Of a stretch of DNA of 64,000 nucleotides, positions 1-11,586 are shown one piece after another. Position 1 is the stretch's first letter. The number at the start of each line of letters is the position of its first letter. Below the pieces are notes generated by a model that worked only from the letters and a program-made list of their open reading frames with translations, did not search any database and was not told the origin of the DNA. The position numbers and the translations under genes were made by a program. Source of the DNA: Rotaria macrura (Eukaryota > Rotifera > Eurotatoria > Philodinida > Philodinidae); assembly GCA_900239685.1 (NCBI GenBank), contig OENT01000425.1, positions 54,798-118,797 on the forward strand, given 5' to 3'.

Positions 1-1493
1 ATAATTCTGGAAAGAGGTCGACTACATCTACTACATAATATTAGTTGCAGGTTAAAGGTTACAGTTTACGCTACTGGTACCCTGCAATCTGCTTAGACAA
101 GACAGGGCAGATTATCTACAACCTGCAGGGCTCTATTTATCAGATCTTCAATCAGGAAGTTTCCAACAGATGCTATCACTCTTTAGATAAAGTTAAGTTA
201 TTACGAAGAAGGAGATGTTGGATGGATAGTTATCGTTATAAAACATCAAGTTGAAGTAGAATTAAACTTTCTCTGTATCTTTGAAATAAAATTATAGACA
301 CGTCAGCAGACCCGAGATATTCTATACTATCTTATCGGTCGTATGCTATGACGAGGGCGGCTTCTACTATTTCTTTAAAAAAGTCAAACTTTTGGCAGTC
401 TCACCAACAAAATTTTTCTTGAATTCATTTTTTCCTAATACAAATGATCTAATTTATTCTACACGGGTAGAACGAGAAAGAAAAATCTATTACTGGGTAA
501 AATAATCAAAGCAGACTATTATTAGTAAGAATTCTTCTTAGAATTAGAACAAGAAAATCAACGTTCCCAAAAAATCTTTGTGCGACATCTGACTATCAAA
601 ATTTACCGATGTCAATAACTAAATAATTGTAAAAAAAATGAAATTTCCTATTAGCACAATACGTTCCTCAATACATGCGAGGTTCTCCAAGTATACACCT
701 CGGCGTGTATGAATAAAGTTGTTTTCTTCAAATGTGAAATACTGTTTTGTGATAAAATTGATTCTGAACTTCTCAAAGAACGTCAAAGCTGGAGAGGTCT
801 TTCAACGAATACGCGATGAAAGTTTATCTATTGTCTTACTATTTTTAGGAAGACCTCTGTATTGTTATACTCGCGAATGTGTCCTAAGATTATAAGAACG
901 GTTTTATTCTTGTAGAGAAACGAACAAATTTTTCCAGAGACAGCTTTAAAAAACACTGGAACGACTTCATATTTCGTCACTAAAGAACAGAAAGACATTC
1001 AAAGATATATCTCGTATACATGTACCAGACACATATCCTTAACATCTGATGAAATCATATCCACTGTCTAATTGATGATATTCTACAGAATTTATTTAAC
1101 TATAATAATAAACAATTGGTTTTAGTGAAGTTGAATAAAGCAGATATTTTATGATTAACAGAAAAACTATCACAATGTATCATATTTCAAGACTAAAGAA
1201 TTTACACTAACAGCTTTCAATGATATTTATATTAATCCAACGAGGTGTCTCTTTCGGAAAGCAAAAGAAACTGCTACCACCTATCGTTAATCTAAAAGCC
1301 AGCAATGGGAAATTTTTTCCGAAGAAGACTATTTTTCTCTTGGTTACATTATATGTTAAAAGATCAGTGCTAACTAGAACCGAAGCACGAACCTCTAAAT
1401 ACTTTTCCAAAAACAAGTTTTTCATCTTGCTTGGAATAGAATGTAAGAAGGACATCATCTTCATCAGCATGCATACTTTAAATCCTAAATTAC
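1..1493. other. No further gene seen; probable intron or flank of fzr
   Basis: This stretch follows the donor at the end of the second fzr exon. The remaining WD40 exons should lie here on the minus strand or beyond the left edge. I read both strands for WD-repeat signatures and found none. The short open frames present show no family resemblance. It is best treated as intron sequence of the fzr gene, or as unrelated flank if the gene is truncated. Confidence 0.4.
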
Positions 1494-2945
1494 CTTTATG
1501 AGTTCCGACAGCCACATATTGACCACGGTCACTCCAAGCTACACTTGTTACTGTATCTGATTCAGTTTGTAAATCACATAATCGTGTAACATTACTTGTA
1601 TTTGCATTCCATAAATAGACCGATGCATTGAGTCCAACAGCTAAAATATTCGTTGATGACCAATCAACTAAGTTTAAATAAAAATCATCTTGTAGTTCAG
1701 GTGCATCAAGAACTTTAAATGGAGTTTTGGGAATTTTTCTTAATTGTTTGCGTGGTGAGCGTAGAAGACGGATTGATGCTGGTGACAATTGAGATAAAGA
1801 ATATGGTGAATAATGTAGGTCATCGATATTACGACGAGCTGAATAGCGAAATATTGTATTTGGATCACGTGTGCGTAATAAATTTGAATTCGTATTTGTA
1901 TATGGTAAACGTTGCTGAGAAGATTGAGAAAGAATTCCCTAAAATTTATAACATATTCTGTTTTAAGACTGCAACATAGATAAATACTATGAAGTCTAAT
2001 TGTGTCGTATATTTTATGTGTAAAATTTTCTTCATACATTTGCTCAATACTGACATACCCATTACAACAATTGCAAAAGAATGACTGTCAAGAATATAAG
2101 TCATCATTTCTGAAGCTCAAGAAAATCTACATTTCCCAAGACTATCTTTGTCAATATGTAATACTTATCAAAGTACTCAAAGCAAGAAATTCTTTGTTTT
2201 TTGTCAGTAGGCAACTAGAAGTGCATATTCATGATCATAAAATCGTGTACGCCGAATTTATGACGATCTTCCATGAATGAGTTTCGAGTTACTTTTCGAG
2301 AGGGGAATTTTAATTTCAGCATAAAGGAATAAATTGACTCAACAAACGATTGTATACTCATGGTAGATTAGTTTCAATAAGATGTGTTCTACTTACATTA
2401 ATTCCTGATACTGCTGTCGTATGAAGTATTCCCCCGACAGATTGTCCATTTACTGTGGCAGTTCCGACTTGAGCATTAATGCTTCCATTAATAGGTGAAT
2501 CGTTAATTCCAGGTTGATTTGTAGTTGCAGTTGAATGATGGTGAGTACTGTTACTGTTTGAATAAACACTATTCATGTGTTGCTCATCGTAGAGACTGTC
2601 AATTTGTGTTCCAAACATTTCATTTTGTAATAAAGCTTGATAAGTTAATACGTCCTTAGTTCTATCAGCAGCTATAGTTGTTCCACTTGTTGTAGAAGAA
2701 TTAGTACCTGTATTGGTCGTTGTTGATGGATCACGCGAAGATTTTTTATCGATCATTGGTCCTTTATGAGTTTGTTCTTGGTCGATGAAAAATGCTGATG
2801 ATTGTGATAAATACCGAAGTGGAATGAAACGATCACTGTGTTTGATCGGTGATGAAGACGAGACTGGGGATGAGAACGGTGATGACGAAAGTGATGAACA
2901 ACCTGACATGGATCGTATAAGACGACGTTCAAAATCAGGCTCCAT
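1494..2945 (-). CDS. fzr1: Fizzy-related/Cdh1 (FZR1) APC/C activator, N-terminal half only
   Basis: Activator and substrate-recognition subunit of the anaphase-promoting complex, used in late mitosis and G1. Exons are 2397-2945 and 1494-1938 (reverse strand), with a 458-bp phase-0 intron. The ATG at 2945 gives MEPDFERRL, like the MDQDYERRLL start of the vertebrate protein. The C-box DRFIPLR follows, then a Ser/Thr-rich spacer and KDVLTYQALLQNEMFG, matching the family's KDGLAYSALLKNELLG. Exon 2 holds RYSARR, SPYSLS, LLRSPRK and the hallmark FKVLDAPELQDDFYLNLVDW, then the first WD blade to VGTHKG, where it reaches a GTAATT donor in phase 1. The other WD repeats and the C-terminal IR tail are not visible. 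C-box plus LDAPELQDDFYLNLVDW favours fzr/Cdh1 over Cdc20. Confidence 0.87.
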
Positions 2946-3405
2946 AATGTTCACTGAAATGAAAGGAACAAGACTCTATTTCAATAAGAAAAATATAAGG
3001 GTCATATCATATGCATAGGGGCCAAACAAAGACCTCTACGATTATTTGCTACATTCTGAAATCCAACAATAATTTAGTAACAACTCTTCATCATCGTGCA
3101 CATTGACATATATATTTGTTTGATGTTTTTTTGAATGATAATTTTTTTTATGAATAATTATTACGTACTTTTGAACATATAGTTATCAATTCTTTCACTT
3201 TTGACAGACCATACTAATTTATTTCATAGGTGGCGCTAATATACGTGCCATCCATTGCTATATAAATATAATAAACATGCGATTTCTCTACGCTTCGCAT
3301 GTAATCAAGATAAACAATTTTCCCTTCTTGTTACCATGAACAATCGATGGACCCATTTTCTCTATTAAAAATATCTATTCATTTTAAAAGGCACATTCAG
3401 TGGTA
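2946..3405. promoter_or_regulatory. Upstream flank of fzr
   Basis: AT-rich DNA directly 5' of the fzr start codon. It presumably holds the minus-strand promoter and 5' UTR, but no specific motif could be singled out. The call rests on position only. Confidence 0.3.
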
Positions 3406-3413
3406 GTTGTAGT

Positions 3414-3512
3414 AAGAGCCCTGCAACTGCAACCCTACCCTAGGGCAGGGTCGGGTTAGGGTACACAAAATGTAGGATAGGGTAGCGACATTCATACAGT
3501 TGCAGAACTCTA
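3414..3512. mobile_element. 99-bp hAT-like MITE remnant
   Basis: The left end AAGAGCCCTGCAACTG and the reverse complement of the right end TAGAGTTCTGCAACTG agree at 13 of 16 positions. The flanking 8-mers GTTGTAGT (3406-3413) and TTTGTGGT (3513-3520) match at 6 of 8 and look like a decayed target duplication. The interior is built of CCCTA/TAGGG words. An 8-bp duplication and (Y)AGAG-type ends fit the hAT superfamily. There is no coding sequence. Confidence 0.5.
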
Positions 3513-3688
3513 TTTGTGGTGCACTACATTAAAAACAAGAAACTACATGTAACCTATTCGTTAAATTTATTGAGCGAATATCGTGCATCATAAGTAGGTA
3601 GTGTAATCAGGAATAAACAGTATTGGAATTATTAATCGACCGATGAAAAATTGAGAGATTAACAAAAAATAAGTAAATGTCTGCCAAG

Positions 3689-4371
3689 CAGTGTTCCTAA
3701 TGGAAATCTAAAACAAAATGTGCATGTACACTTTACTTATATGAGCAATGTGTACGTTTACACTTTATTTTTGGCACCAAAGTGTGCAAAGCGTACTGAA
3801 ACCAATTTTTTTAATCTAAACAAACAAAATTATTGTTCGTTTCGCAGTAATGAATACAAACTAAAATTTAGAAAGTAATTAGCAGGGACAAAAGGATGTT
3901 GCAAGAGATGTAAGGGTCACCTGCTTGAAAAATATTTGGCTAAGGTTTTCTCGGAGTTTTCGACCAACTGTATTTCTTCATTTTAATTACAGCGCCGTCA
4001 CCGTCACATTATGTTGTCTATGTGTATCACACCAATCAGGGCGCAAATGTGATTGAAATGAAGAACAATGTAGCTAAATCTCTCATTCCGACCCCTTTGC
4101 GTCCGCATGCAAATCAATGATAAGTAGACATACTGTTTCATAATCTGACACAATATTTTTTAAAATATGAGAAGAAAATGAGATTGAACAACAAAAATAA
4201 TTCAAAGGTCATATTCTAATATCTTATACAGTAGGGAAAGTTCTAGAATCAAAGTGTACACAGTCGATTTTGGTATTTAGAGCAAAGTGTAAATCAGAGT
4301 GTAAATGAGAATTAGCAGATGTTCTGTACATTTTACTTCTGCTTGGTACACCTTCTATTGGAAACACTATG
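3689..4371. mobile_element. 683-bp hAT-like non-autonomous element
   Basis: The left end CAGTGTTCCTAATGGAA pairs with the reverse complement of the right end, CATAGTGTTTCCAATAGAA, a close match apart from a short indel. CAGTGTT ends are common in hAT elements. The flanks CTGCCAAG (3681-3688) and CTACCAAG (4372-4379) match at 7 of 8. Both subterminal regions repeat variants of GTGTACACTTTAC and its complement. No transposase reading frame is visible, so it is probably a deletion derivative mobilised in trans. Confidence 0.6.
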
Positions 4372-4379
4372 CTACCAAG

Positions 4380-6837
4380 TTTTTTGAAGTGTCAAGGAAA
4401 CGACAAACAAACAACCAATTCCACTCTTAAAAACAATCGAGAGATTTCGCATAGACTGAAAATACCAAGCATGATACTCACATGCTCTTTATTTGACTGT
4501 TGGCTTTTTCTGTGTTGGGATCTTTCTAGTAAATGTCAGAAGTGTTGATTTTGTGATTCAGATTTTTGACCTTTTATTCCATATGAAGACATGTCAGCTG
4601 TAAGATTAACATAGCCACAACTAATATCAAAAGCCAAGTGGCATCATTGTCTGTCACTTCAGTTTGAGTATAGAGAGAGATCTAACTACCTTATGACCTC
4701 TTGCACGAAGAAAATTATAAGAAATAGTTACGTGGTATCTAAGTGTTCTTTCAGCACATATATATTTATGCAAGTACTCATTAATTATTTTCACAATATT
4801 ATCACGTTCTACTTAGGCTCTTATTTCATGCACCATTCACGATAAGTGAATCTATATCAGAAAATACTTTATTCCAATGATTATATGAGATCTAACTGTT
4901 ATGCAAAGTTTAGATATTTCATCACGTATATCAGATATCAACTCAGGTTTCGTATTTTTATCATTCTGCTACTTCCAACAGTCAGCGATGTAAACTGATT
5001 ATTTATTATGAAATTTGATTAAATTCATCAAGGTGTAATGATCGAATGAAGTTGCAATGCATGTTTATGAAATCCTCCTTCGTAGAAACGAATCATAATA
5101 ATTAATCAAAGATGAATCCATTTTCATTTATTTTGATAACAGATCTCCTTTTGAATTTAACTTAATTCATCTACCAGATTACTCGTAGACGAGAACTAGA
5201 TAAGATAGATTTGAAAATAAAATCATAGGAAGTGAAATAAAATGAGCCCATTGATGCTTACTTTGTTTGGTATTAGTAACAAAGATTAAAAAATGACAAA
5301 GTATTAGTAACATAACATGAATGAATGACTGTGACAGGGAAAGACAGTCACCCAATTCTGAAAATACAAGGGAAATATGAAAAAATATTTGCTTCGAGTA
5401 GTGATGAATTTCAACTTCTGAAAAAGTGTATATAATGCCAGTATTCTTGAATAAAATACTAATCTTGTCAACATTCAACTGCATACAATTGACATCGTGG
5501 AAAGTAAAGTTTGTATGAATCATTTTTCAGAGCGACATCGAAACGTGACATCACTGTTTTATTTGATTTGAGTCATGTGAATTCATTTGCCAGAAACAAA
5601 TTACGACAACTGTTATGTTTCTCAAGTGCACTTGGACTACCTACAAACGCATAGGATTTTTTTTATCACACCAATAAAAATGTCATTGGAATAATACTAA
5701 ATATTATTTGAGATGTAAGTTAGCGAAAAAAAAGCATTTTATTGTCTAACTGAGCTATAAATCAGACTGTTTTGAATGGTAGATAGGTCACCCACTCTTT
5801 GATTAATACTCATTCGAAGAAAATTACGCAATAAGAATAGTCTGCTGTAACGCTCCAGTTATGTCAATAAGATCTGTCATGGTCTTCAGTCATGATACGT
5901 CATCTTTGGTATGCTTGTTTACTATTTTGAGTCAGGATTCCTTGAGTCATGAGCATGGGATGCTTGACTCAGGAGTCTTGACTCACTTAGAACTATACAT
6001 GCCCATGTATCTTTTCAAATATGGGTGTGTCTTCCCTGCTTCATCATCTTGGTACTCCCTACTTAGTTTATATTCGGTTCAAATACATTTCATAGATTTA
6101 TAACAAGATCTTCATTTGAATTAGCATTTCTTTCATGTGAATCTGATCTATCTGAATCTTAATCATTTTTAGAATCAACGAAAATTGACTCGATTAATGT
6201 CAGTGTTTTTTTCTCATCGTTTTAAAGACGAACTGTATACTTATGAATGATTATTATTGACAGAGATACATTCTATACATATTGCAATAGATATTTTCTC
6301 GAAATGAGAATAACATTTGAAAATTCTTCCGTTTACATTCTAATTTCATAATCTCACAGGTTCAGTGATATTCAGCATATTTTTCTTCCTCGGTAGATTC
6401 GATATCTAACTAAGTCTAGGAACAATCTTTTTGGGATAAAAATCCTTTTTTAAATATGTTTTCATATAAAATAGATTGGTTTTTAACATTAATACGAAAT
6501 TGACCGGAGTCTGACATTTTCACGTTTCGTTTTTTCTTGAAATATCAATTATGAAACTTAATTCTAACTGATAAGAATCGATTGTTGGAATTCAATAAAT
6601 TTTGTTTTAGTTGCTCTCTTACGAACCGTCTATAAAAAATAAGCTTTTCTGTTCACATTAGATAGCGGAAGGTTCCGAAACATTCTCATTAGGTTTTTTT
6701 TTGAAGAACTTTTGTCATCGGATTCAATCATAAGAGTCGATCCAGTTTATCATTTCGGTCGAAAACGATAGAAAAAACACTTCTCACTCTTCCGATCCTT
6801 ATACGTTTAGGTTCTTTCTATAGGTATGAATCTTTTG
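4380..6837. other. Intergenic, no gene recognised
   Basis: AT-rich DNA. The longest open frame (5179-5523, minus, 114 aa) has a Phe/Leu/His-rich sequence with no recognisable domain and no supporting splice sites. I see nothing else to annotate. Confidence 0.5.
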
Positions 6838-7655
6838 GTTATACATCTATGCTTCCTAACCTGTACATCTAAATCAATGCATCGTAATCTATGAGTCTAA
6901 ATCTCGTACCCCTAAACCAATACGTCGAAATCTGTACGCCTAAATATATACGTCTAAGTCTAGTGCCTCGAATTCTACAGCGTCGGTATGTATGCGTCCG
7001 AATCTGTACCGATATGTCTTTATTCTCATTCTAGAGTACACCCCTCAATTTAATTTTTCACGGCGATAACGTCATCTGAGATGCACATCAGTTGGCGATT
7101 TGAATTAAGTCCCAACTAAATACATTGGGACAGAAGAAGATATAAAATAACTATTAGTAATGTGCTTTCATGCTTATGAAAAACATTGGCAACCTAACCG
7201 ACCCTTTATTTCAGTGTCAAAGAGCAGAAGGGCCCTGTGCCCCCTGCTGCCACGATCAAAACTCGTCTATGTGCACACTGCGCAATCTTACTTTAGTACT
7301 AGGGTAGTGCAACATGCGAAATGCTAATGCACTCCTTTATGAGGTTCTGATTAAAGTAATTCAGGCGATGCTGCTAGCATCCAAGGTCACACTGAGAGCG
7401 TCTCAGGTGATGATTCTAGCATTCCATATCAGACTCTACGCATCCCATGTGATGCTGCTACCATTCCAGGTGAAGCTGATAACATTCCAGGTGATGCTGG
7501 TAGCGTTCCAGGTGATACTGGTAGCATGGCAGGTGAGGTTGAGACAAGGTAACCTTAAGCAGGCATAAAGATTCATCTTTATTGATTTAGACGTACTAGA
7601 TTAGGACGTATTGATTTAGGTGTACTAGATTTAGAAGTACTGAGAAAATAAGGTC
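6838..7655. repeat. Inverted arrays of a GTACRTCTAAATC-like motif, MITE-like
   Basis: From about 6838 to 6985 the plus strand repeats a degenerate word of about 13-15 bp of the type GTACATCTAAATC. From about 7583 to 7655 the reverse complement of the same word recurs (AGATTTAGAAGTAC, TTTAGACGTACTAG). The two arrays face each other, as in a transposon with repetitive subterminal regions. A clean target duplication was not found, so ends and family are uncertain. A 21-bp minisatellite lies between the arrays. A second inverted pair around GGTCGG (about 7187-7216 and 7647-7675) overlaps the right side. Confidence 0.45.
7344..7543. repeat. 21-bp minisatellite, about 9.5 copies
   Basis: Consecutive 21-mers of the form GTGATGCTGGTAGCATTCCAG start at 7344, 7365, 7386, 7407, 7428, 7449, 7470, 7491, 7512 and (partial) 7533. 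Copies are degenerate on the left and closest to consensus at 7449-7532. Because 21 is a multiple of three, the array stays open over 84 codons (7314-7568) as a hydrophobic heptad-like repeat. I regard that as a by-product rather than a gene. Confidence 0.8.
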
Positions 7656-7675
7656 GGCAACTAAAGTGTCAGTTT

Positions 7676-9434
7676 ATTCAAGATTTAGCCGTACTTTAGA
7701 CGTCCTTTAGAAATGATCTTCTATTTTTCTATCAACATTTCCCACAAAAATCAAAAAGCAAATTATATGAATCATAAGCGAGAGCACAGAAAGTTTCGTA
7801 GATTATCCTATTTGAATCGATATTTCATCTTGGATCATAATGATTATTGTTTTCTACGCATGATTAAAGCGTACATAAGTGTATTGCTGTAGGGTTTTGT
7901 GCGCACATCGGAAGGCAGACAACAGAAATTCTTTCATGAATGATCATATAAAAGATACTGGTTTGAAGCTCATTAGAGATTGGCTATCTCAATGAAAGCG
8001 AAAAATCCTACGTAGCTTTGAAATCATATTGAAGCTACTTTAGGGGTTTAGCAATCGTTTTATATCAGATCTTTGAATTTAGATCTTTAGGTTTACTTTT
8101 AAAAGTTGAATTCTCCAGTGTAATATCTTAGATCTAAAATAATTAAGACAAAAGAATTAGATTGCTCGAACATTTCAATGATTATTTCTTCATAAAAAGA
8201 AGATTTTGAACAGTTGTTATTGAACCATCGTATAACGTAGATTATCAGTACTTTCGAATATTTAAAATTTGAGAACTGAAGTCGAAATATTGTTAGTATA
8301 GCAAAATTTTAAGTTGTTCATCGACTACATTTCAATATTATATGTACATCAACTATCGAAATTTCAGTAGATGGAACCTTAACTGCAATTTGATTTCGTT
8401 TACATATAAGTGTAGTTTGTTGAGTGTATATTGTAATTGGCTGCTGTAATTAATCAGTTTTCTTCAGTTTCTTTTATACATATATTTCTCTTTCCAATGT
8501 GTGACTGTTTTTCTTTCTCTCTCAATTATTTTGTATCTATGTTAAAATATTGGCAGCCTTGAGTATTGTTTGTACGTCCATAGATCACTCTAATTTAATA
8601 CGAATTAACAATTTATGTTTATTGAGTAAAGTTACTTTTGACTATGTATTAAACGATAGAAGAAAAAGTTGCCGAATTCGATGATGTAATTTGGATTGAT
8701 GTAATACGTTTGGAAATATTTCTATCCATTATTGATTACATCAATATGTATTAAGTACATGATGATGTTTGGTAAAATCAGAGATATTAGTCACAAAAAG
8801 ATCGATATTGAAAGTGTTTACTCATCACGTTTTGCCGTAATTTGGAAAATTTTCTTTTATCACTTGTCATATTAGTAATTTCATACAGATAAGATTTGAA
8901 ATCTCCATCTATTTTTGTGTTGGAGAAGGGAAGTGTCGGATTGGTTATTACCGACACATCGCTAGGTAGACAAGTATTAGTGACTCATAAGTTTCATAAT
9001 GAATCCAGAAAAGAAATTTCATAAGTTTCGATGAGTAAATAGAAATCTTGACTGGGTATTTTGGTCTCATTGTGATTCAAATTTTGTGTGTTACGATCAA
9101 TTGTAGCTTTCATTTATTAATTTATAATCATATTTTGTTGAAATTTAGCTAGCGTAAGTCGTGCACAATTATTTATCTACACCTACTAAAAAAAGTCCGG
9201 ATTGATACTCGATTGACGGTTTTAATTTCCTACTTTATCTTTTTCTTGGTCAGTGAACTGGTGATCGATGTTAAAAAATGACCTAGTCAAGCCAGAAGAC
9301 CGATTCAAATCTGTAATTCAATATCAAAACTATAATAGAGCAACCCATCGTTCGTTGGACTGATGTCTTTTACAATTTTATCTGCATCATGAAAATTTCC
9401 ATGAATTAGAACGACATCAAAATTTCAAATAAGT
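7676..9434. other. Intergenic, no gene recognised
   Basis: AT-rich DNA without long open frames or clear repeats on either strand. I see nothing to annotate. Confidence 0.5.
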
Positions 9435-9442
9435 CTCTGCAT

Positions 9443-10345
9443 CAGAGCTCCGCGGGACGACAAAAAATTTGTCCCGTCCCGTCCCGCATCCCGTACCACC
9501 TTATCCGGCCCGTCCCATCCCGCTTTATTCGCTTTTTAGGGTCCCCGTCCCGTCCCGTGTCCCGCGCTACCTGTCCCGTCCCGTCCCGCATTTATTAAGA
9601 TGTCGAGTACTGTTAGAAATATAAGAATAAGTGCTAAAACATTTTCGACATGAAGCAAAGCCTTCAATTCGTTTAGAATGACCATGATGATTAACGACCG
9701 CAGGAAAACCAAACGTATTCCAGCAACCAGACGTTCGTTTACCCGTATTTTCTAAAACCACATATTCATTGGGCTTTGTTTTAAGCATAATTCACAATTG
9801 AGAACATGTAAATTTATCTGAATTACGATTTGAAAACGATGGATTGATCAATAAGACATTGGAATCACAGGAAGTAATATTTTGTCCACGTGAAATGGCA
9901 ATTGGTGACAAAATTTCAGGAGAAGACATTATTTATTTATTCGTTAAAACAACAACTGCTAATGTCTAAAAAAACAAAGATATTATTTCTAAATAATAAA
10001 AAAAAGATCGGAATGCCGTAAACAATAATTACAATACAATCACTGTATCGATTCAAACAAGTGATATATTATCATTGTGTGAAGACAAGCAATCGAATGA
10101 CCTCTAACGTCGAATGCGTAACTCAATACATACATGTCGCAAAACTGCAATGAATGCACAATACTTAATGCCAATTGTGCTTGTATGAACTTGGCGGGAC
10201 AGAGAATTTAATTGATCTGGTCCCGTCCCGTCCCGAGAGGAATAAGTTCTGTCCCGCTCCGTCCCGCCATCTTTTCATTTTTACTGTCCCGTCTCGTCCC
10301 GTCCCGTCCCGGGACGGGACTGGTCCCGCGTCCCGCGGAGCTCTG
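9443..10345. mobile_element. hAT transposon derivative, 903 bp, exact 8-bp TSD
   Basis: The perfect 17-bp terminal inverted repeat CAGAGCTCCGCGGGACG (9443-9459) has its complement at 10329-10345. The element is flanked by identical 8-bp target duplications CTCTGCAT (9435-9442 and 10346-10353). CAGAG ends plus an 8-bp duplication are diagnostic of hAT elements. Inside each end is a GC-rich array of GTCCC/GGGAC pentamers (about 9470-9595 and 10195-10335), a sharp contrast with the AT-rich surroundings. The middle keeps a minus-strand coding remnant with a BED zinc finger, typical of hAT transposases, but no DDE catalytic domain. It is an internally deleted, non-autonomous copy, young by its identical TIRs and TSDs. 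Confidence 0.92.
9567..9929 (-). pseudogene. Remnant of hAT transposase N-terminus with BED zinc finger
   Basis: Reading leftwards, an ATG at 9929 opens about 45 codons (MSSPEILSPIAISRGQ...) that stop at 9792. In another frame an ATG at 9788 opens 73 codons ending in the right-hand GTCCC array. The second frame holds the BED-finger pattern: an aromatic start (SGCWNTFGFP), CRKC as the C-x2-C pair, then an NSTRHLNKC tail supplying His and Cys. Directly after HLNKC the frame runs into GGGAC repeats, so the catalytic region has been lost by internal deletion. It is not expected to make an active transposase. Confidence 0.7.
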
Positions 10346-10679
10346 CTCTGCATACTTTCCTTGTGTAAGAACACTCTACAACTCAGATTGAAACTAATCT
10401 GCGCAAGATTAATCGTGGAAAATTGATTATTTTTCTGATGAACGCTCGAAAAACTATTGATTGCAATCTGTTGTAAGAGATTGTAGAAAGTTTAAAAATC
10501 CATTTTACTAAAATCAAGTATTTTCTCTCGAATGTAACAAAATCAATGAAAATGTCATAGACATCGAAGAAAAGATGAATAGTTTTAAATCAACTTAATT
10601 AGATTTTACTGGTTTTCTGAAACACAATTTGGACGGACCCATTTTTATGTACTTTTGATACTCATAAAGCAAAACATAT

Positions 10680-10935
10680 TTACTTACCCTACTATTTTTC
10701 GCTTTTAAAAGGATTTTTTCAGAGATTATCTACTTTCAAAAATATTCAAAAGTACTTGGTACGTAGCAAAGTACATGTAAGTACTTCCGAAAGTACTTTC
10801 TCGTGTATATAGTACAGGAAAAGTAACAAGTATACTTTTAAGTACTTTTGAAGTATTTTTCACTGATAAGCACTATTTAGACTTAGTGACAAATTATTGA
10901 AAGTACTTAATAGCTTAACTTTCGAACAAATGTTT
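10680..10935. repeat. AAGTACTT-rich segment, possible old hAT MITE
   Basis: AAGTACTT and close variants recur about ten times on both strands between 10735 and 10930. A possible left end CAGAGATTATCTACTTTC (from about 10720) resembles the reverse complement of CAGTGAAAAATACTTC near 10868, but no matching target duplication was found. It may be an older relative of the AAGTA element at 11,587. Confidence 0.35.
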
Positions 10936-11189
10936 TACATCGGGTGTATTGAAGTACATACAATAAAAACTTAGCCGCCTACCTATTTGTACACAGTCGC
11001 TGACACAGAAGCTTCAAACACATCAGATATCGTGAATGGTAGGTTTGAAAGAGCCTCACCTAGTGTCATGGTTCTTTTAATATACGAGTTATTATTGTTT
11101 ATCCTTAGATTCTATTAAACGATTTGCATTCTTATTGCATTAACAAGTCGGCGTGTGCTGGACTGGAAAAAGAGTTTATTGAAAATGGT

Positions 11190-11476
11190 CCCATGTCACT
11201 CGAACCGATCGAAAACCGTCGGTTAATTTCGATTATTTCTGTAACCGACGATTAACTGCGGTTATTTCCTTTGTTCTCAAGGTTTTACAGCGTAAAAACC
11301 GATGGTTAACCGCGGTTAACCTCCCGGTTGACNGTCAACCGGGAGGTTAACCGCGGTTAACCATCGGTTTTTACGCTGTAAAACCTTGAGAACAAAGGAA
11401 ATAACCGCGGTTAATCGTCGGTTACAGAAATAACCGAAATTAACCGACGGTTTTCGATCGGTTCGAGTGACATGGG
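11190..11476. mobile_element. 287-bp near-perfect palindrome (foldback MITE), N at its axis
   Basis: Two 143-bp arms are exact mirror complements apart from two substitutions and are separated by the single ambiguous base at 11333. The ends are CCCATGTCACTCG and CGAGTGACATGGG. The arms repeat CGGTTAA/TTAACCG words many times, including GGTTAACCGCGGTTAAC next to the axis. Symmetry stops abruptly at both ends. This supports a discrete hairpin-type transposon rather than an assembly fold-back. No target duplication could be assigned. Confidence 0.7.
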
Positions 11477-11586
11477 GTACCAAACACGTTTGACGCCACA
11501 TCTCTCCACCTTTGAATAAAGAAAAGGCAATAAAGAGTATCGAAGTGTTATTTAAGCCGTGAGACTATTAGATTATGTAGTTTTTT

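Noticed and set aside
5179-5523. 114-codon minus-strand ORF
   Set aside because: Composition is typical of random AT-rich DNA (Phe, Leu, Ile, His), with no motif and no splice support.
7314-7568. 84-codon ORF with heptad-like repeats
   Set aside because: It is the translation of the 21-bp minisatellite; openness follows from the period being a multiple of three.
10165-10426. Open frames over the right GTCCC array on both strands
   Set aside because: They are low-complexity translations of the hAT subterminal repeat (Arg/Gly/Asp or Pro/Ser/Arg runs).
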